Positions 24,350-35,795 of a DNA stretch of 64,000 bases are shown here, one piece after another; within the stretch, counting starts at the first letter, position 1, and the number at the start of each line of letters is the position of its first letter. The stretch comes from Thamnidium elegans (taxonomy: Eukaryota; Mucoromycota; Mucoromycetes; Mucorales; Mucoraceae), in assembly GCA_025201345.1 (NCBI GenBank), contig JAIXMG010000024.1, forward strand, positions 434,001 through 498,000, given 5' to 3'. A program made the position numbers and the translations under genes. Under the pieces are notes generated by a model that saw nothing but the letters and a program-made list of their open reading frames with translations, was not told where the DNA came from and did not search any database.

Positions 24350-25920
24350 ACTTCTTTTTGGTTACTTTGCTTGTAGCTCTCTTCCTTCTTGGTTTACCAG
24401 TAGTATGTTCTTCAATTACATCTTCTTCTATCGTACGATCTAACTTTGCTTCAAAATTACAGTCATCATCGTGTTCAGATGTTGATGATATTTCTTTCGT
24501 TTCTATTACTTTGCTTTTGCTTCTACCTCTAGAAACACTCCTTCCGCCTCTCGCTGCAGATGTACTTCTACCTCTAAGCGAGGCTCTTCTAAATCGAGTT
24601 GGTCTTTCGTCTTCTTCCTCTTCATCATTATCATCATTATCTGCGCTATACGTACTTAATTTTTGAAATGTCCTGACCATATCAGAACAAGACAAAACAG
24701 TACCCAATTCGTTACGAACCAAAGCAGTACCCAATGTAGATACGATTAAAGCAGGAACAATGTACAGTAGTGCGGATTGAGCCTTCTTGGTAAAATGAAC
24801 CATATAAATAGACGCACCAGCGCTAAGAGCATACGATATCAAGGAAGTAGTAAAGTATGGCTTATCAAAATCTCCTAAAGTAAAATCAGCGCCCTTTTTT
24901 GCTTTTTTCCATGAATTAAGTCTATCGAATCGAAGACAATAAGCAATAAAGATACCTAATAAACAAATAAGTGTTTAATCCGAGGAGGAAAAAGAAAAAA
25001 AAAACTTACCTGGTACAATTATATCTCCTAGCCCAAACATGGTAAAATATTGATCATTTTTTAAAAGCTTATTAAATAAGTAGGTGTTAATGTTACGAGG
25101 CCATACTATACTAGTTGGTGCACTTGAAAGTGCATCAGATACTTTTTGCATGATATCGGTACCAAATAACCAAAATGCGTCATATGCCAACATACCCAAG
25201 AGTAAAAGGAAACCTGTAAAGAAAGAATCGACAGTTAAGAAAGCTACTGAATTGATGGCAATACTAATAGCAAATAAGTTTCCAATTAACCAGTGTTGAG
25301 TTGCAGCGTAAATAACTGCCATTACAACAGATATAGTTAAAACCAATGCATGAACGACAGTGACATTTAAATAACATAATCCTACAAGAATATATAAATC
25401 AATAAATATATTTTACAAAAAAAAAAAAAAATAAAAAATATATATATATATTACTTTTACCACGTTTACTAAACGTAAGCTTGTACTTTTCAAAATTACT
25501 CAAACACCAATCCGGTAAAAGACGCTTTGCTACCAGGACTGCAGTATTAGAGAACACAGCACAAGAAAATGTCGACGTCAAAACTTGAATAACTTTATGA
25601 AGACAATGTGGACTGACTTCCTTTAAAGCTAAATGTAAGCTATAAAGTACAACAGAGGCAACGACTGGAATCATTAAAATATCTTTGATGCTCAACACCT
25701 GTGCCTTTTCTTCTCCTTCATCATCAGAATCCTCAAATGGACTTGATCGAACACTTGCAGTTCTTCGTTTGGGTTTCCAGAGAGCAGGTCGTTTGATGGC
25801 AGCTAAAGAAGCATAAGATCCAGTGTATATTGGAATAACTGCAAGACTTAGTAGAGCTATAGAAGCTAACTGTAGACCAACATGATCGTCAATAAATTCA
25901 AATAGTTTTTCAGTTGACAT
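24348..25920 (-). CDS. Signal peptide peptidase (GxGD intramembrane aspartyl protease)
   Basis: ER membrane protease that clears signal peptide remnants and some tail segments. Exons 25920-25461, 25381-25010, 24955-24348 give 479 residues. Catalytic motifs are intact: LAYDAFWLFGT (first Asp), MFGLGDIIVPG (GLGD, second Asp), and the PAL motif in YIVPALIV. Several hydrophobic helices surround them. The long C-terminal tail (about 120 residues) is hydrophilic, with an acidic patch (NDDNDEEEEDE), an Arg/Ser-rich segment (RGRSTSAARGGRSVSRGRSK) and a basic end. This tail is longer than in most SPPs. Starts 474 bp from RPA2 in divergent orientation. Confidence 0.94.
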
Positions 25921-26031
25921 TTTAGTCGAAAAAAAGAATAAAGAAGTTTATTTCTCTTAAAAAAAACTTTATCAAATTTATAGCGTTTCGGAGGGATGTG
26001 TGTTAAAATATATATTCCTTTGTTTTTACTA

Positions 26032-26085
<54 letters not shown>

Positions 26086-26394
26086 CTATTGCATGATATG
26101 CATGTCAAAAACGCGTACTTTGTTTTTTCTTTACTTTTTTCGTTTTTGATTATATTGGGCTTAGACAATAGTTCTATATTACAATAGCAAAAAAGTTCTA
26201 ATATATCAATTTTATACACGCTACAATCCCATAAAAAAAGTGCCTCGTAATTTTTTAATTTCTAGTTAATCAACGCGGGTGTTTTTTATCAACTCGTGGT
26301 TGCGCGATATATCAACCATATAATATACGTCAGAATTTTTTATTATTATTTTTTGTTAACACTTTTTTTTTTTTTTTTTTTTTTTCACTATCAA
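25921..26394. promoter_or_regulatory. Divergent SPP/RPA2 promoter with T26-A27 palindrome
   Basis: Spacer between two divergent genes. It holds a perfect T26/A27 inverted repeat (26033-26085) and an ACGCGT box at 26111-26116. ACGCGT is the MCB element bound by the G1/S factor MBF in yeasts, which would suit RPA2. Whether it is used here is inference. Confidence 0.45.
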
Positions 26395-27397
26395 ATGGAA
26401 GGTATGTGTAGTCGTAATATTTTTGTGTACCAAACAAGAACATAATAAGGAAAAAAAAAAAAAAAAAAAAAAAAGAGTCTGGCTATAGTTTAATTTCTAG
26501 AAGACAAAAAAACAAGGTACAGATTTAATATTATTAGCGTATATATAAATACTAAGCCTACTTCTTTTAGGAAAGATTCATTGGAACTATTCGCCCTATT
26601 ACGATCCTTCAAGCAAAGAGGGCTCAAATAATAGATGATATTACGCATATTATCGATCGAGAAGAGATAAACAATGTAAATATATGTTTTTATACATGTA
26701 CCCTGATTTTTTATTTACCATGGACTCTAGGTTGCATTGATTGGTGTAGTACGTAGTATTACAAAGAGCGAAATGTATGTTAACTATATAATTGATGACG
26801 GAACTGGAGTGATTACTGTAAGAAAGTTTGGTATACTTGATACAGAAGATACGGAAAGTAATATTAAGTAAGTACCAATTTTTTTTTTAAAAAAAAATAT
26901 AAATATTTTTATCATGTTTTTTTATTGTTATTATTATAATTATAGACCTGAAATTTACGTACAAGTTCATGGTCGTTTGCGCTCGTTTAATAATCAAAAT
27001 ATAAATATTGCAGCCAATGGAGTATCAGCAATTCAAGGCTATAACCAAATTACATTCCATTTGTTAGACTGTATTCATACTCACCTCAGTAAAAACAGAG
27101 TAGGACAAGTGGCAGGTGTCATTTTTTTTAGTAAAAAAAATAAGCTAAGCTATTTCTTGTATATAGACTCGCACTATGAACGAACTTAATATAAACGAAG
27201 ATAATGCGGATGTAGCCAACGTAAAGAAAGCTATATTGGAGTGCAGTAGCACGGAGTCAGGAGCATATATTCATTCCATTATAGTATATTTAAACGATCG
27301 TATGGTTGAATCGGATATTATGGAAGTCATAAATGATTTATTAAACCGAGGTGATGTTACTTGTACCAAAGACGACTATCATTTGAAATTGGTTTAA
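26395..27397 (+). CDS. RFA2: Replication protein A 32-kDa subunit
   Basis: Middle subunit of the single-strand DNA binding complex used in replication, repair and recombination. Exons by eye: 26395-26401, 26476-26516, 26571-26675, 26731-26867, 26946 to about 27099, 27167-27397, roughly 225 residues. The OB fold reads GTIRPITILQAKRA, ALIGVVRSITKSEMYVNYII, DDGTGVITVRKF, VQVHGRLRSFNNQ; the C-terminal winged helix is AILECSSTESGAYIHSIIVY to RGDVTCTKDDYHLKLV. The N-terminus (MEESGYSLISRR) is short but keeps a Ser-rich start as in the phosphorylated N-terminus of the family. The donor of exon 5 is uncertain (27100 or a few bases on). An MCB-like box lies upstream. Confidence 0.88.
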
Positions 27398-27578
27398 ACC
27401 CAAAATAATCATAATAATAATAAAGTGTCATGTGAATGATATCTATTTTGCTATATAAATCAAACGCTTATTTTTTTTTTTTTTGAAAGGTCTAGATTAA
27501 ATACCTTCTTTTTTTTTTCTCTCTCTCTTTGCCCTTTTTTTTTTTCTTTAAAAAAAAAGAAAATAATATATATACAAA

Positions 27579-28059
27579 ATGTATCGGCATCAAACAATAG
27601 TTTTGGCTCCACCAATGACTTGTTTCTTTTGTGGTTCAAGTAGGTTGTTTTTTATCTTTTTTTTTTGTGTACATGTTTATATATAAAAATTTCTTTACTA
27701 AAACATTTTTTTTATAATAGCCTTTCATATTTCTAGTGATTGTGTAAGGCCACAAAATTAAAATTTAAAATAATTTAAAAGTTGATATTAACTTGTACTC
27801 TGTTATTTGTTTTTTTTTCTTAGCCACTGTAAGTATGATACTTTTTTATTCTAGTTTTATTATTGGTATTCATATAATCTCATAGGTATTGCAAACAAAT
27901 AAGTCACATTATCAGACGAAACCCTGTTGCCATGATACAGAAAAAAGAAGCAGACAGAACCTTTTTTCCCTTTCAAAGGACGGTTTTTTGATGAGATGCG
28001 GAAAATTAAATAATACCTTCCCCCAAATCGCTTGCCTTATATTCTGTCAAGTTACTTAA
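27579..28059 (+). CDS. Small zinc-knuckle protein candidate
   Basis: Not recognised. Exons 27579-27639, 27721-27743 and 27886-28059 would give 85 residues, starting MYRHQTIVLAPPMTCFFCG. The segment CFFCGSTFHISSDC fits a CX2CX4HX4C zinc knuckle exactly, with its histidine encoded just after a GT-AG junction, which argues for real splicing. The remainder contains further Cys residues (KPCCHDTEK, MRCGKLNN). Without the last splice the frame stops at 27761 (33 residues); with an added 5-nt microexon the other frame ends at 27991. It could be a young gene or a gag-like relic. Confidence 0.4.
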
Positions 28060-28260
28060 AAAAGCATAAAATGCGTATTTTAATAAAAAATAAATGCTTG
28101 AAATTTTTTACAGAATTGTATGCTTATGCTGGAATGTCTTCTATTTTCTATTAGTCTCGATAATTTTGCAGGTACCATGTGAAAAATCCCCTTTTCTTTA
28201 CGTTCCAGGTATTGTCTATCATGTAACAAAGAAGAAAAAGCCATCTGTTACATCTTTGTG

Positions 28261-28264
<4 letters not shown>

Positions 28265-28338
<74 letters not shown>
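28265..28338 (+). repeat. 74-nt uninterrupted T homopolymer
   Basis: Counted directly: 74 consecutive T between TTAC and GAAGATAAC. The longest of many A/T runs in the window (others are about 50 A after 7163, 34 A near 58779 and 33 T near 61572). It could be a relic of a retroposed poly(A) tail in antisense, replication slippage, or an assembly artefact. Confidence 0.9.
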
Positions 28339-28339
<1 letters not shown>

Positions 28340-28961
28340 AAGATAACATAAGGGAAAGGGAACGCATTATTCCCAAAAAAAAAAAAAAAAGAAAAAAAAA
28401 AGAGGCTATGCTGATAGAAATAAATCACGAGAAAACGCAGAGATCATGACTTTTATTATTAAAAAAAAAGGCCTCATAGCTAACCTTTCTTTATAAAGAA
28501 TACAAATAGAATATTAGAAGGTAGAAGTATTGTCATGCTTTAGACTTTTTTTTTTTCAAAAAACTCGTGGTATTTTTGAACCATTTGATGTCTGTCTACC
28601 CCCATACAAAATGGCTATTTAGGTACTAGTAATCTTCAATTGAGTTAGAACCATTTAATTCAAAACATGGAAGATTTGCTTGTATCATAAGTCAAATTTA
28701 ACCTGGGAGCGTTCCTGGTAGAGATGTCTTTTAATTGAAAATATTACAGGGGATGTATAAGAGTTGTTAAATTATTTGCATACTATGGTTTAATAGATAC
28801 GCAGATATATCTTTGCATGTTACTTGAGATCCTAATGTATGCTTCTTTTAGGACGATAAACGCCAACTTGTGTACATACGACTTTTATTTAAAAATCAGC
28901 CTGAGCTTTAAAAAAAGGCAAATTATTAAGAAGTTATTGTTTTCGCCCCTTTCTTTTTACC

Positions 28962-30753
28962 ATGAATTTGTTTATTAAACGACCCTTGATACAACTACCT
29001 AAATATACAGTAATTAAAACAAGATACTTTATTATTTTATTTCGTGTTTATTCTACAAGACTAACTTTCTCCACTCAAAACCCCAACCCCGAATTAGAAT
29101 AGATATTTTTATTCTACAACCAATATTATTCATGAGAAACGAAAAGAAAGTTTATTAGGAGGAGGCCAACAAAGACAAGATGCGCAACATGCCAAAGGAA
29201 AATTAACAGCCAGAGAACGACTTGGTTTATTATTAGATAAAAACTCGTTTCGAGAATACGATGCGTTTGTTGAACATGCCTGTACCGATTTTAACATGGC
29301 GTCAAATAAAATATTGGGGGATGGCGTTGTCACGGGTCATGGTACAATTCATGGTCGTCGTGTGTTTGTGTACAGTCAAGACTTTACGGTACTAGGCGGT
29401 AGTTTATCTCGTACGAATGCCAACAAGATTTTAAAAGTAATGGATCAAGCATTACTAGTAGGAGCACCTATTATTGGGTTAGAAGATTCGGGTGGAGCGA
29501 GAATTCAAGAGGGGGTGGATTCATTAGCTGGGTATGCGGATATCTTTCAAAAAAATGTGATTGCATCAGGTGTTGTACCACAAATTTCTTTAATTATGGG
29601 ACCTTGTGCAGGTGGAGCTGTTTATTCACCTGCATTAACGGATTTTACATTTATGGTTCAAGATACGTCGTACATGTTTGTCACAGGTCCAGATGTTGTG
29701 AAGGCAGTAACAAACGAACAAGTGAGTCAGGAAGAATTAGGCGGGGCTAGAACACATACGAGGAAAAGTGGTGTTGCTCATAATTCGTTTGCAAATGATA
29801 TTGAAGCATTGCAAGGTATTCGAGATTTTTTCCCTTATTTACCTTTATCCAATCGATCTCCGTTGCCTTGTCAACCATGTGATGATGCTATCGATCGTCA
29901 AGATGATGCGTTAGATAGTATTATACCTTCTAGTTCGAATATTGCTTATGATATGAAGGAGGTGATTGGTCGTATTGTAGATACCCATTCGTTTTATGAA
30001 ATTGCTCCAAAGTTTGCAAAGAATATATTAATTGGATTTGCTAGGTTAAATGGTAAATCGGTAGGTATTGTGGCTAATCAGCCTCAGGTGTCATCTGGTG
30101 CGTTGGATATGGATGCTTCGGTAAAGGCCGCTAGGTTTATTCGATTTTGTGATGCGTTTAATATACCACTTGTCACTTTGGTTGATGTACCTGGATTTAT
30201 GCCGGGTACCGCACAAGAACATGCGGGTATTATTCGACATGGTGCTAAATTGTTATATGCTTATTGTGAAGCAACTGTACCTAAATTAACTGTTATTACT
30301 CGTAAAGCATATGGTGGAGCATATATTGTCATGAGTTCTAAACATTTACGCGGTGATTATAAGTAAGCAAGGTTTCATGTTTTAATCAAATTTTTTATTG
30401 ATACTTGTTTTTTTTTGCATGAATAGTGTTGCCTGGCCATCCGCAGAAATTGCAGTGATGGGAGCAGCAGGTGCAGTGGAAATTATATTTAGAAATCATG
30501 CTGATAAAGCAGCTATGAGAAAAGAATACAAAGAGAAGTTTGCTACACCATTGTTTGCGGCGAAACGAGGTTACCTGGATGATATTATTGAGCCAAAGTA
30601 AGAGAGTGCAAATATATATTCACATGTATTTACGTTATTGATATCTTTTTGGTTCTTAGAGAGACACGTACTCGTTTGATTGAACAGTTGGATTTATTGC
30701 AATCCAAGTCTTTACAAAATCCATGGAAAAAGCATGGATGTATTCCACTTTAA
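28962..30753 (+). CDS. PCCB: Propionyl-CoA carboxylase beta chain, mitochondrial
   Basis: Carboxyltransferase subunit that moves CO2 from biotin to propionyl-CoA to make methylmalonyl-CoA. Exons 28962-29009, 29098-30362, 30427-30597, 30660-30753 give 525 residues. The N-terminus [20 protein letters not shown] is a basic presequence. The carboxyltransferase fold shows [10 protein letters not shown], the oxyanion-hole stretches [11 protein letters not shown] and [23 protein letters not shown], and in the second half [20 protein letters not shown] and [13 protein letters not shown]; the end is [11 protein letters not shown]. These match PCCB rather than MCCC2 or acetyl-CoA carboxylase. A rearranged pseudogene copy follows immediately downstream. 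Confidence 0.94.
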
Positions 30754-31009
30754 TTATAAACTGAAATCCGTCTTTATACTACTTTTTTTTTTTCTCACAC
30801 TCTTTTTTATACAAGAGGAAGAGTCGTTTTCATGTACGCTTTTTTTTTGTATAAACAAAATGAAACGTTATATTTTTTTTTGGATCAACCGTATAAATTG
30901 ACCGTGTATAGAGAGTTACTTGAAGAGTTTAATTGAGCTGGAAAAAAGGGGGACTTAATGTAGTATACATATTAAAGATTACCAGGCTATAATAGTTAAT
31001 TTTCAAAAA

Positions 31010-31204
31010 GAGGCTACACAGATAGAAATAAATTACAAAAAAGCGTAGAGAGAGTGTTTTTTTTATTTTTTAAAAAAGAGCCTTATATCTAACCTTTCTT
31101 CATAAAGGATACAAATAGAATATGACAAGATAGAAGAAGGATTACCATACTTTGGACTTTTTTTTTTTTTTAAAAAAAAAAAAAATTCACGGTAAGTTTG
31201 AACC
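31010..31204 (+). repeat. Direct duplicate of the PCCB upstream flank
   Basis: Shares long matches with 28404-28600: GAGGCTA...GATAGAAATAAAT, then CTAACCTTTCTT and TACAAATAGAATAT, then GAACCATTTGATG at the right end. It marks the left end of the PCCB duplication. The match breaks at about 31205, where inverted PCCB exon sequence begins. Confidence 0.8.
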
Positions 31205-31612
31205 ATTTGATGAAGATCGATTGGATAAAGGTAAATAAGGAAATAAGTTTCTAGTATACCTTGTGAATGTTTCAGTATCGTTTGCAAACGAATTATATGA
31301 GCAACACCACCTTTTTATTGTGTATGTCTGCCCTAACCCCATATAATTCTTGACTAGCTTGTTTTTGTTTTGTTACTGCCTTCACAACATCTGGACCTGT
31401 GACAAACATGTACGACGTATCTTGAACCATAAATGTAAAATCCGTTAAAGAAATTTGTGGTACAACACCTGATGCAATCACATTCTGTTGAAAAATATCC
31501 GCATAGCCCAGCTACTAATTAATCCACTCCTACTAATAACACTTGATCCATTACTTTTAAAATCTTGTCGAGATAAACTACTACCTAGTACCATAAAGTC
31601 TTGACTGCACAT
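31205..31612 (-). pseudogene. PCCB pseudogene, inverted middle segment
   Basis: The minus strand here is a diverged copy of PCCB exon 2 positions about 29363-29868. It still encodes [12 protein letters not shown] and [20 protein letters not shown] before decaying. A stretch equal to the [13 protein letters not shown] loop is deleted, and stops and shifts follow ([13 protein letters not shown]). Orientation is opposite to the flanking duplicated sequence, so the duplicate has an internal inversion. Non-functional. Confidence 0.9.
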
Positions 31613-31689
31613 TAAAATTTGACTTGCTATACAAACAAATCCTTCATGTTTGAGTAAAATTGTCGCAACTCAATTGAAAACCACTAGTA

Positions 31690-32379
31690 CCTAAATGTCT
31701 ATTATTGAATCGGTAAAGACAGACATTACTTTGTCAGCCATGCAATGATGCTATCTATCGTCAAGATGATGCGTTAGATAGTATTATACCTTTTAGCTCA
31801 AATATTACTTATGGTATGAAGGAGAGGTGATTGGTCGTATTTGAAGATACACATCCATTTTATGAAATTGCTCCCAAGTTTGCAATATATATATATACAT
31901 TAACTGGGTTTGCAAGGTTAAATACTCAATCTCAGGGTGCCATATGGTGCGTTGGATAAGGGATGCTTCGGTAAAGACCGCTATGTTTATTTGATTTTGT
32001 GATGCGTTTAATATACCACTTGTCACTTTTGGTTGATGTACCTGGATTTATGCCAGGTACAAGAAGTTGTAGACATTATTCAATGCTGTGCTAAACTGTT
32101 GCTTGCTTATTGTGAAAGTAACTGTACCTAAATCAACTGTTGGTGATTATAAGTAAGCAAGGTTTCATGTTTTAGACTAAAATTTTATTGACACTTGTTT
32201 TTTTTTGCATAAATGCTGTTTGCAGTGATGGGAGAAGCAGATGCGGTAGAGATTATATTTAGAGATCATGCTGATAAAGCAGCCATGAGAAAGAATACAA
32301 AGAAAAATTTGCTACGCTATTGTTTGCGGCAAAACGAGATTACTTGGAAACCAAAGTAAGAGATTGAGTATAATATAAT

Positions 32380-32411
<32 letters not shown>

Positions 32412-32560
32412 TCACATGTATTACGTTATTGATATTTTCTGGTTTTTACAGAGGCACGTGCTCGCTTTGATTGAACAGTTGGGTTTATTACAATAAGTCA
32501 TTACAAAATCCATGGATGTACTTATATTCCACTTTAATTATAAACTGAAACCCGTCTTTA
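31690..32560 (+). pseudogene. PCCB pseudogene, downstream half
   Basis: Plus-strand decayed copy of parent positions about 29845-30780, including intron 3 and the terminal exon. Recognisable pieces: the CAAGATGATGCG... stretch, GATGTACCTGGATTTATGCC, the intron start GATTATAAGTAAGCAAGG, and the end TCCACTTTAATTATAAACTG. Numerous indels remove the frame, and the active-site loop before KAYGGAY is lost. A (TA)n tract has grown at about 32388-32410. Introns are kept, so this arose by DNA duplication, not retroposition. Confidence 0.92.
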
Positions 32561-33413
32561 TATAAACTTCCCCAATAAAAACTGTCATTTTTTTTTATAT
32601 ATAACTGAAACTTGCCCCTCTTTTTATTATGGTTTCTAATTCATGATTTTTTTTTTTAAAAAGTTGTAGAAATATAATACATCGATTACAAACAAATCAG
32701 GTATAATTCAAGCTACGCGTTTTATTTAAATATGTAGCATTCCATAAGGGCGATCCTTGAAGTACGCTTAGGCATACAAAAAGTACATTTTTTGGGTTCA
32801 CTCCTTTTTATAATTTTAGGTTTTCTTTAGGTTTTTTTTTCCCTTTTTCTTTTTCTTCTTTAAAATAGAAAGAAGCGCGTACTAGAAATACGATACTATT
32901 TATATGCATAAAAAGTAAAAAATCGTTACTAATAGGTGTGAGAATATCTTGCTTGACAAAGGGGGAGTTACCCGAAAAAGGGAACAAGCTATTTTTTTTT
33001 TGGGGGAGCAGCAGGGACATATCCTTCCTTTTTATTTGCTTTATTTCAGTTTTGAAGTAGCGCGATAACTACAAAAATCTCTGGATTGATAAGAAGAGAA
33101 AGAATAAGAGACTGTGGGGGAAAAAAAAAAATTCAGCCGAACAGTTTTTTAAGTTTAAGCCAATAGGAAACCTAAATTTTTGCTTTCCCTCTTGAATTAG
33201 ACAAATGGCTTAAGCGAATAGGAATCCTTTGATCAATACATTTTTAAAATGTTCCATACTTTTCATGTGTCACACATATCACACACGATGTCAAGGCGAC
33301 GCTCGTCATTTGATGCAGGCATTTCACCATAAAATAAAACTTTTTTGTTGTTGAAAATACAAGATTAAATTTTTTTTTTCTCTTTCTTTTTTTTTTTTTC
33401 TTTATAATTAAAA
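32561..33413. other. Spacer upstream of GATA factor
   Basis: About 850 bp, AT-rich. A near-repeat TTAAGCCAATAGGAA / TTAAGCGAATAGGAA (about 33154 and 33211) lies 200-260 bp before the GATA start; the first copy contains CCAAT. A C/T-rich tract leads into the ATG. No gene seen. Confidence 0.5.
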
Positions 33414-34133
33414 ATGTATTCAACACAACATAGCTATTACCCCATGGATTTCTTTATACCAATGGATACTATTGATCCTTCTACTGTTATGGAATATTCC
33501 CACTATAATACTGAAACCATAGACACAAATGTGATATCGTATGTTCCTCAACCGATATCTTCCAGTAGCGCTCATGACGTATTTATGCTCTCACCTTTAT
33601 TAAAAGAAAACTCTGTAGATTTTATTGGATTTCAACCAACAATAGAAAATTTATTTGATTCAAATTTTAGCGAATCTACAGAAGAATACAACTATAGTCC
33701 GTCTCCTGTTCTATCACCGTTAGAAGATATATTTGGTGTTTCAAATGAAATATATGAAAACGAAGAAGAAGAGGATGATGATGATAATGAAGAAAGTGAC
33801 CCTGATTGGTCAAATAATGTAACTCAAAATACTATATCTACCACTACTACTTCTACAATTTGTAAAAGAAAGAAATTAAATGAACCAACACAAGTACAAT
33901 GCACAAATTGCGCTACAACTACAACTCCACTTTGGAGACGTAATCCAGAAGGTCATTCGTTATGTAACGCTTGTGGATTGTTTTTAAAACTTCATGGTGT
34001 AGTGAGACCACTAAGTTTAAAGACTGATGTGATAAAGAAAAGAAATCGTAGTCATGGTAATAAAAAATCTAGGCGTGGTGGTGTAAAGAAGAAGAATAAG
34101 CGATCAAAGAGATCGGCTTCCACGGGACGCTAA
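33414..34133 (+). CDS. GATA-type zinc finger transcription factor
   Basis: Single-exon protein of 239 residues. One type-IVa GATA finger lies near residues 160-190: [19 protein letters not shown] then [17 protein letters not shown], spacing CX2CX17CX2C, followed by a basic tail ([20 protein letters not shown]) that would complete DNA contacts and act as a nuclear signal. The N-terminal part is Ser/Thr/Tyr-rich with an acidic block ([14 protein letters not shown]), suggesting an activation region. The finger type is that of fungal nitrogen, light and siderophore regulators; no second finger or PAS domain is present, so the pathway is open. It is the only intronless transcription factor gene in the window. 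Confidence 0.92.
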   Translation: MYSTQHSYYPMDFFIPMDTIDPSTVMEYSHYNTETIDTNVISYVPQPISSSSAHDVFMLSPLLKENSVDFIGFQPTIENLFDSNFSESTEEYNYSPSPVLSPLEDIFGVSNEIYENEEEEDDDDNEESDPDWSNNVTQNTISTTTTSTICKRKKLNEPTQVQCTNCATTTTPLWRRNPEGHSLCNACGLFLKLHGVVRPLSLKTDVIKKRNRSHGNKKSRRGGVKKKNKRSKRSASTGR

Positions 34134-35795
34134 AACATACATACAGCCAAAACGGGTGTTTCCGGAAATAATAAAAAAAACCTGAAATTTTTTAATGGGA
34201 AAAAAAACAACCTTTTTCCTTATAAATGCCTTCTTTTATTTGTATACGACACAGATTTCAATTAGTTTGTTATTAAACCTTTCTTTATACATGTATATAG
34301 CTTTGTACTTACTTCTTTTTTTTTCTTTTTTAATAAAATAATTTGAAAGGATGATACCTACTACCCCTTTTTCTTTTTGTCTCTAACTTGTATAAATTCT
34401 ATATGTTAATACTTAAAAAAAGATGTATACGCATTTTGTATCCTTCAACTATTTGGTAGCGCACGTGCCTTTCTACAGTGAAATCGATAAGATCATTTGT
34501 GTGATACCAAATACAATAGGTAATTCTTAATGAAATTATTTATTCAACTATTGACCCTGTTTACCGTTTTATATCGAGTGGCACATAAAGTTTTCAGTAT
34601 ATACATATATACATATATAAAAGGTTTTCACTTTAGGATACAAAAGAAAAAAAAGAAAAAAACCCCTCACTTATTGAACGCTTTTTTAGTGCTCACCGGG
34701 TTCTAGAACATTTGCAGAGAACTGGGGGGGGGGTTTGGGACAGCGGCAAAAACAGATGCCTTGGCGAAAAGATATTTGTCACTGTAAAAAGTAAAGTGTC
34801 TCGCCTTTACGTCTGGACTCTGTAAAAAGATTTTTTTTTCTACCATTATGGATAACTTTTTGATATGTCATAAATTTTGTACCCGTGTATAAAATCACAT
34901 GCCAAAATTTTTTACGAAAAGTATGTACCTCCCCTTAAAATATTCGGCTTTTACTAAAAAAAAAAAAAAAAAAGAGAGGGTTCTATACCAAAAGTTTTAG
35001 ACGCATTATTAAAAAGTATATACTGGTTATCGATAAATGATCTCATAAGATGGTACGATATCTTTCTGATTAAATAATATTATTGAGCCATTTCACGTAA
35101 GAAAAAGTATATCATTTTTTTTTTAATTAGTTTCATAATATGAGGTACTGCAAGCAGTAAAAATGAATAATAAAAAAAAAAAGGCATATTTTCATTTTGA
35201 CGTAATTTTTTGACATATCTTTAATAAAATTTTACTAGGAATAATCATATAAAAAAGGTTGCTTTGGATGGGGGATTCCAGCCTTAACGCGATAAAATCA
35301 AAGACAGGAAGAAAAAAGTAGAAAGATACTATTGTTAAAATTCATGTTAGAGAATGTGAATTATAATATAATTATTAACAAAAACAGGCGTACCTTATGA
35401 TTTTAAAAGAGAAAAAAAATACTAACAAATGAATAGATTTTAGAAAAAATAATGAAAATAATTTTACAAAGACGCGTGAATATTACCATACTGAAACCCA
35501 TACTACATGTGATGATATCTGTTATCAGCTTACATAAAATTATGTACAGATATAATGTTAACTACATATTACTTTGATCCCTTTGTACTGCATTATAACG
35601 ATTGATAAATATGTGTATAAGAAAGCATAATGTAACAGCTAAAAGTGATACAATAATACATTTTCTATAATCAGATTTGTTGTTGCGATTGATCTACCAG
35701 GAGAGAAAGAAAAGATAATAAGGTTTTATTATTATCTCAACAATCAATTTATTATTATCATTATTATATATTTTTTTCTGAATATTCGAATAACA
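34134..35795. other. 1.7-kb AT-rich spacer
   Basis: Between the GATA factor and the Fanzor relic. I found no gene. A G-run (GGGGGGGG) lies near 34726, and A18 near 34956. A segment near 35270 (GGATTCCAGCCTTAA) recurs inside the MITE-like element at 50579-50593, hinting at dispersed repeats. Confidence 0.5.

Larger units (their letters stand above)
27398..28961. other. Spacer with small gene candidate and T74 tract
   Basis: Between RPA2 and PCCB. Apart from the zinc-knuckle candidate (27579-28059) and the 74-nt T run (28265-28338), the segment 28404-28600 is the source of a direct duplication found again at 31010-31204. The last 300 bp before 28962 show no gene. Confidence 0.5.

Noticed and set aside
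25866..26219. 117-codon Lys/Phe-rich frame
   Set aside because: Created by the T26-A27 palindrome and by the SPP start region on the same strand; not a protein.
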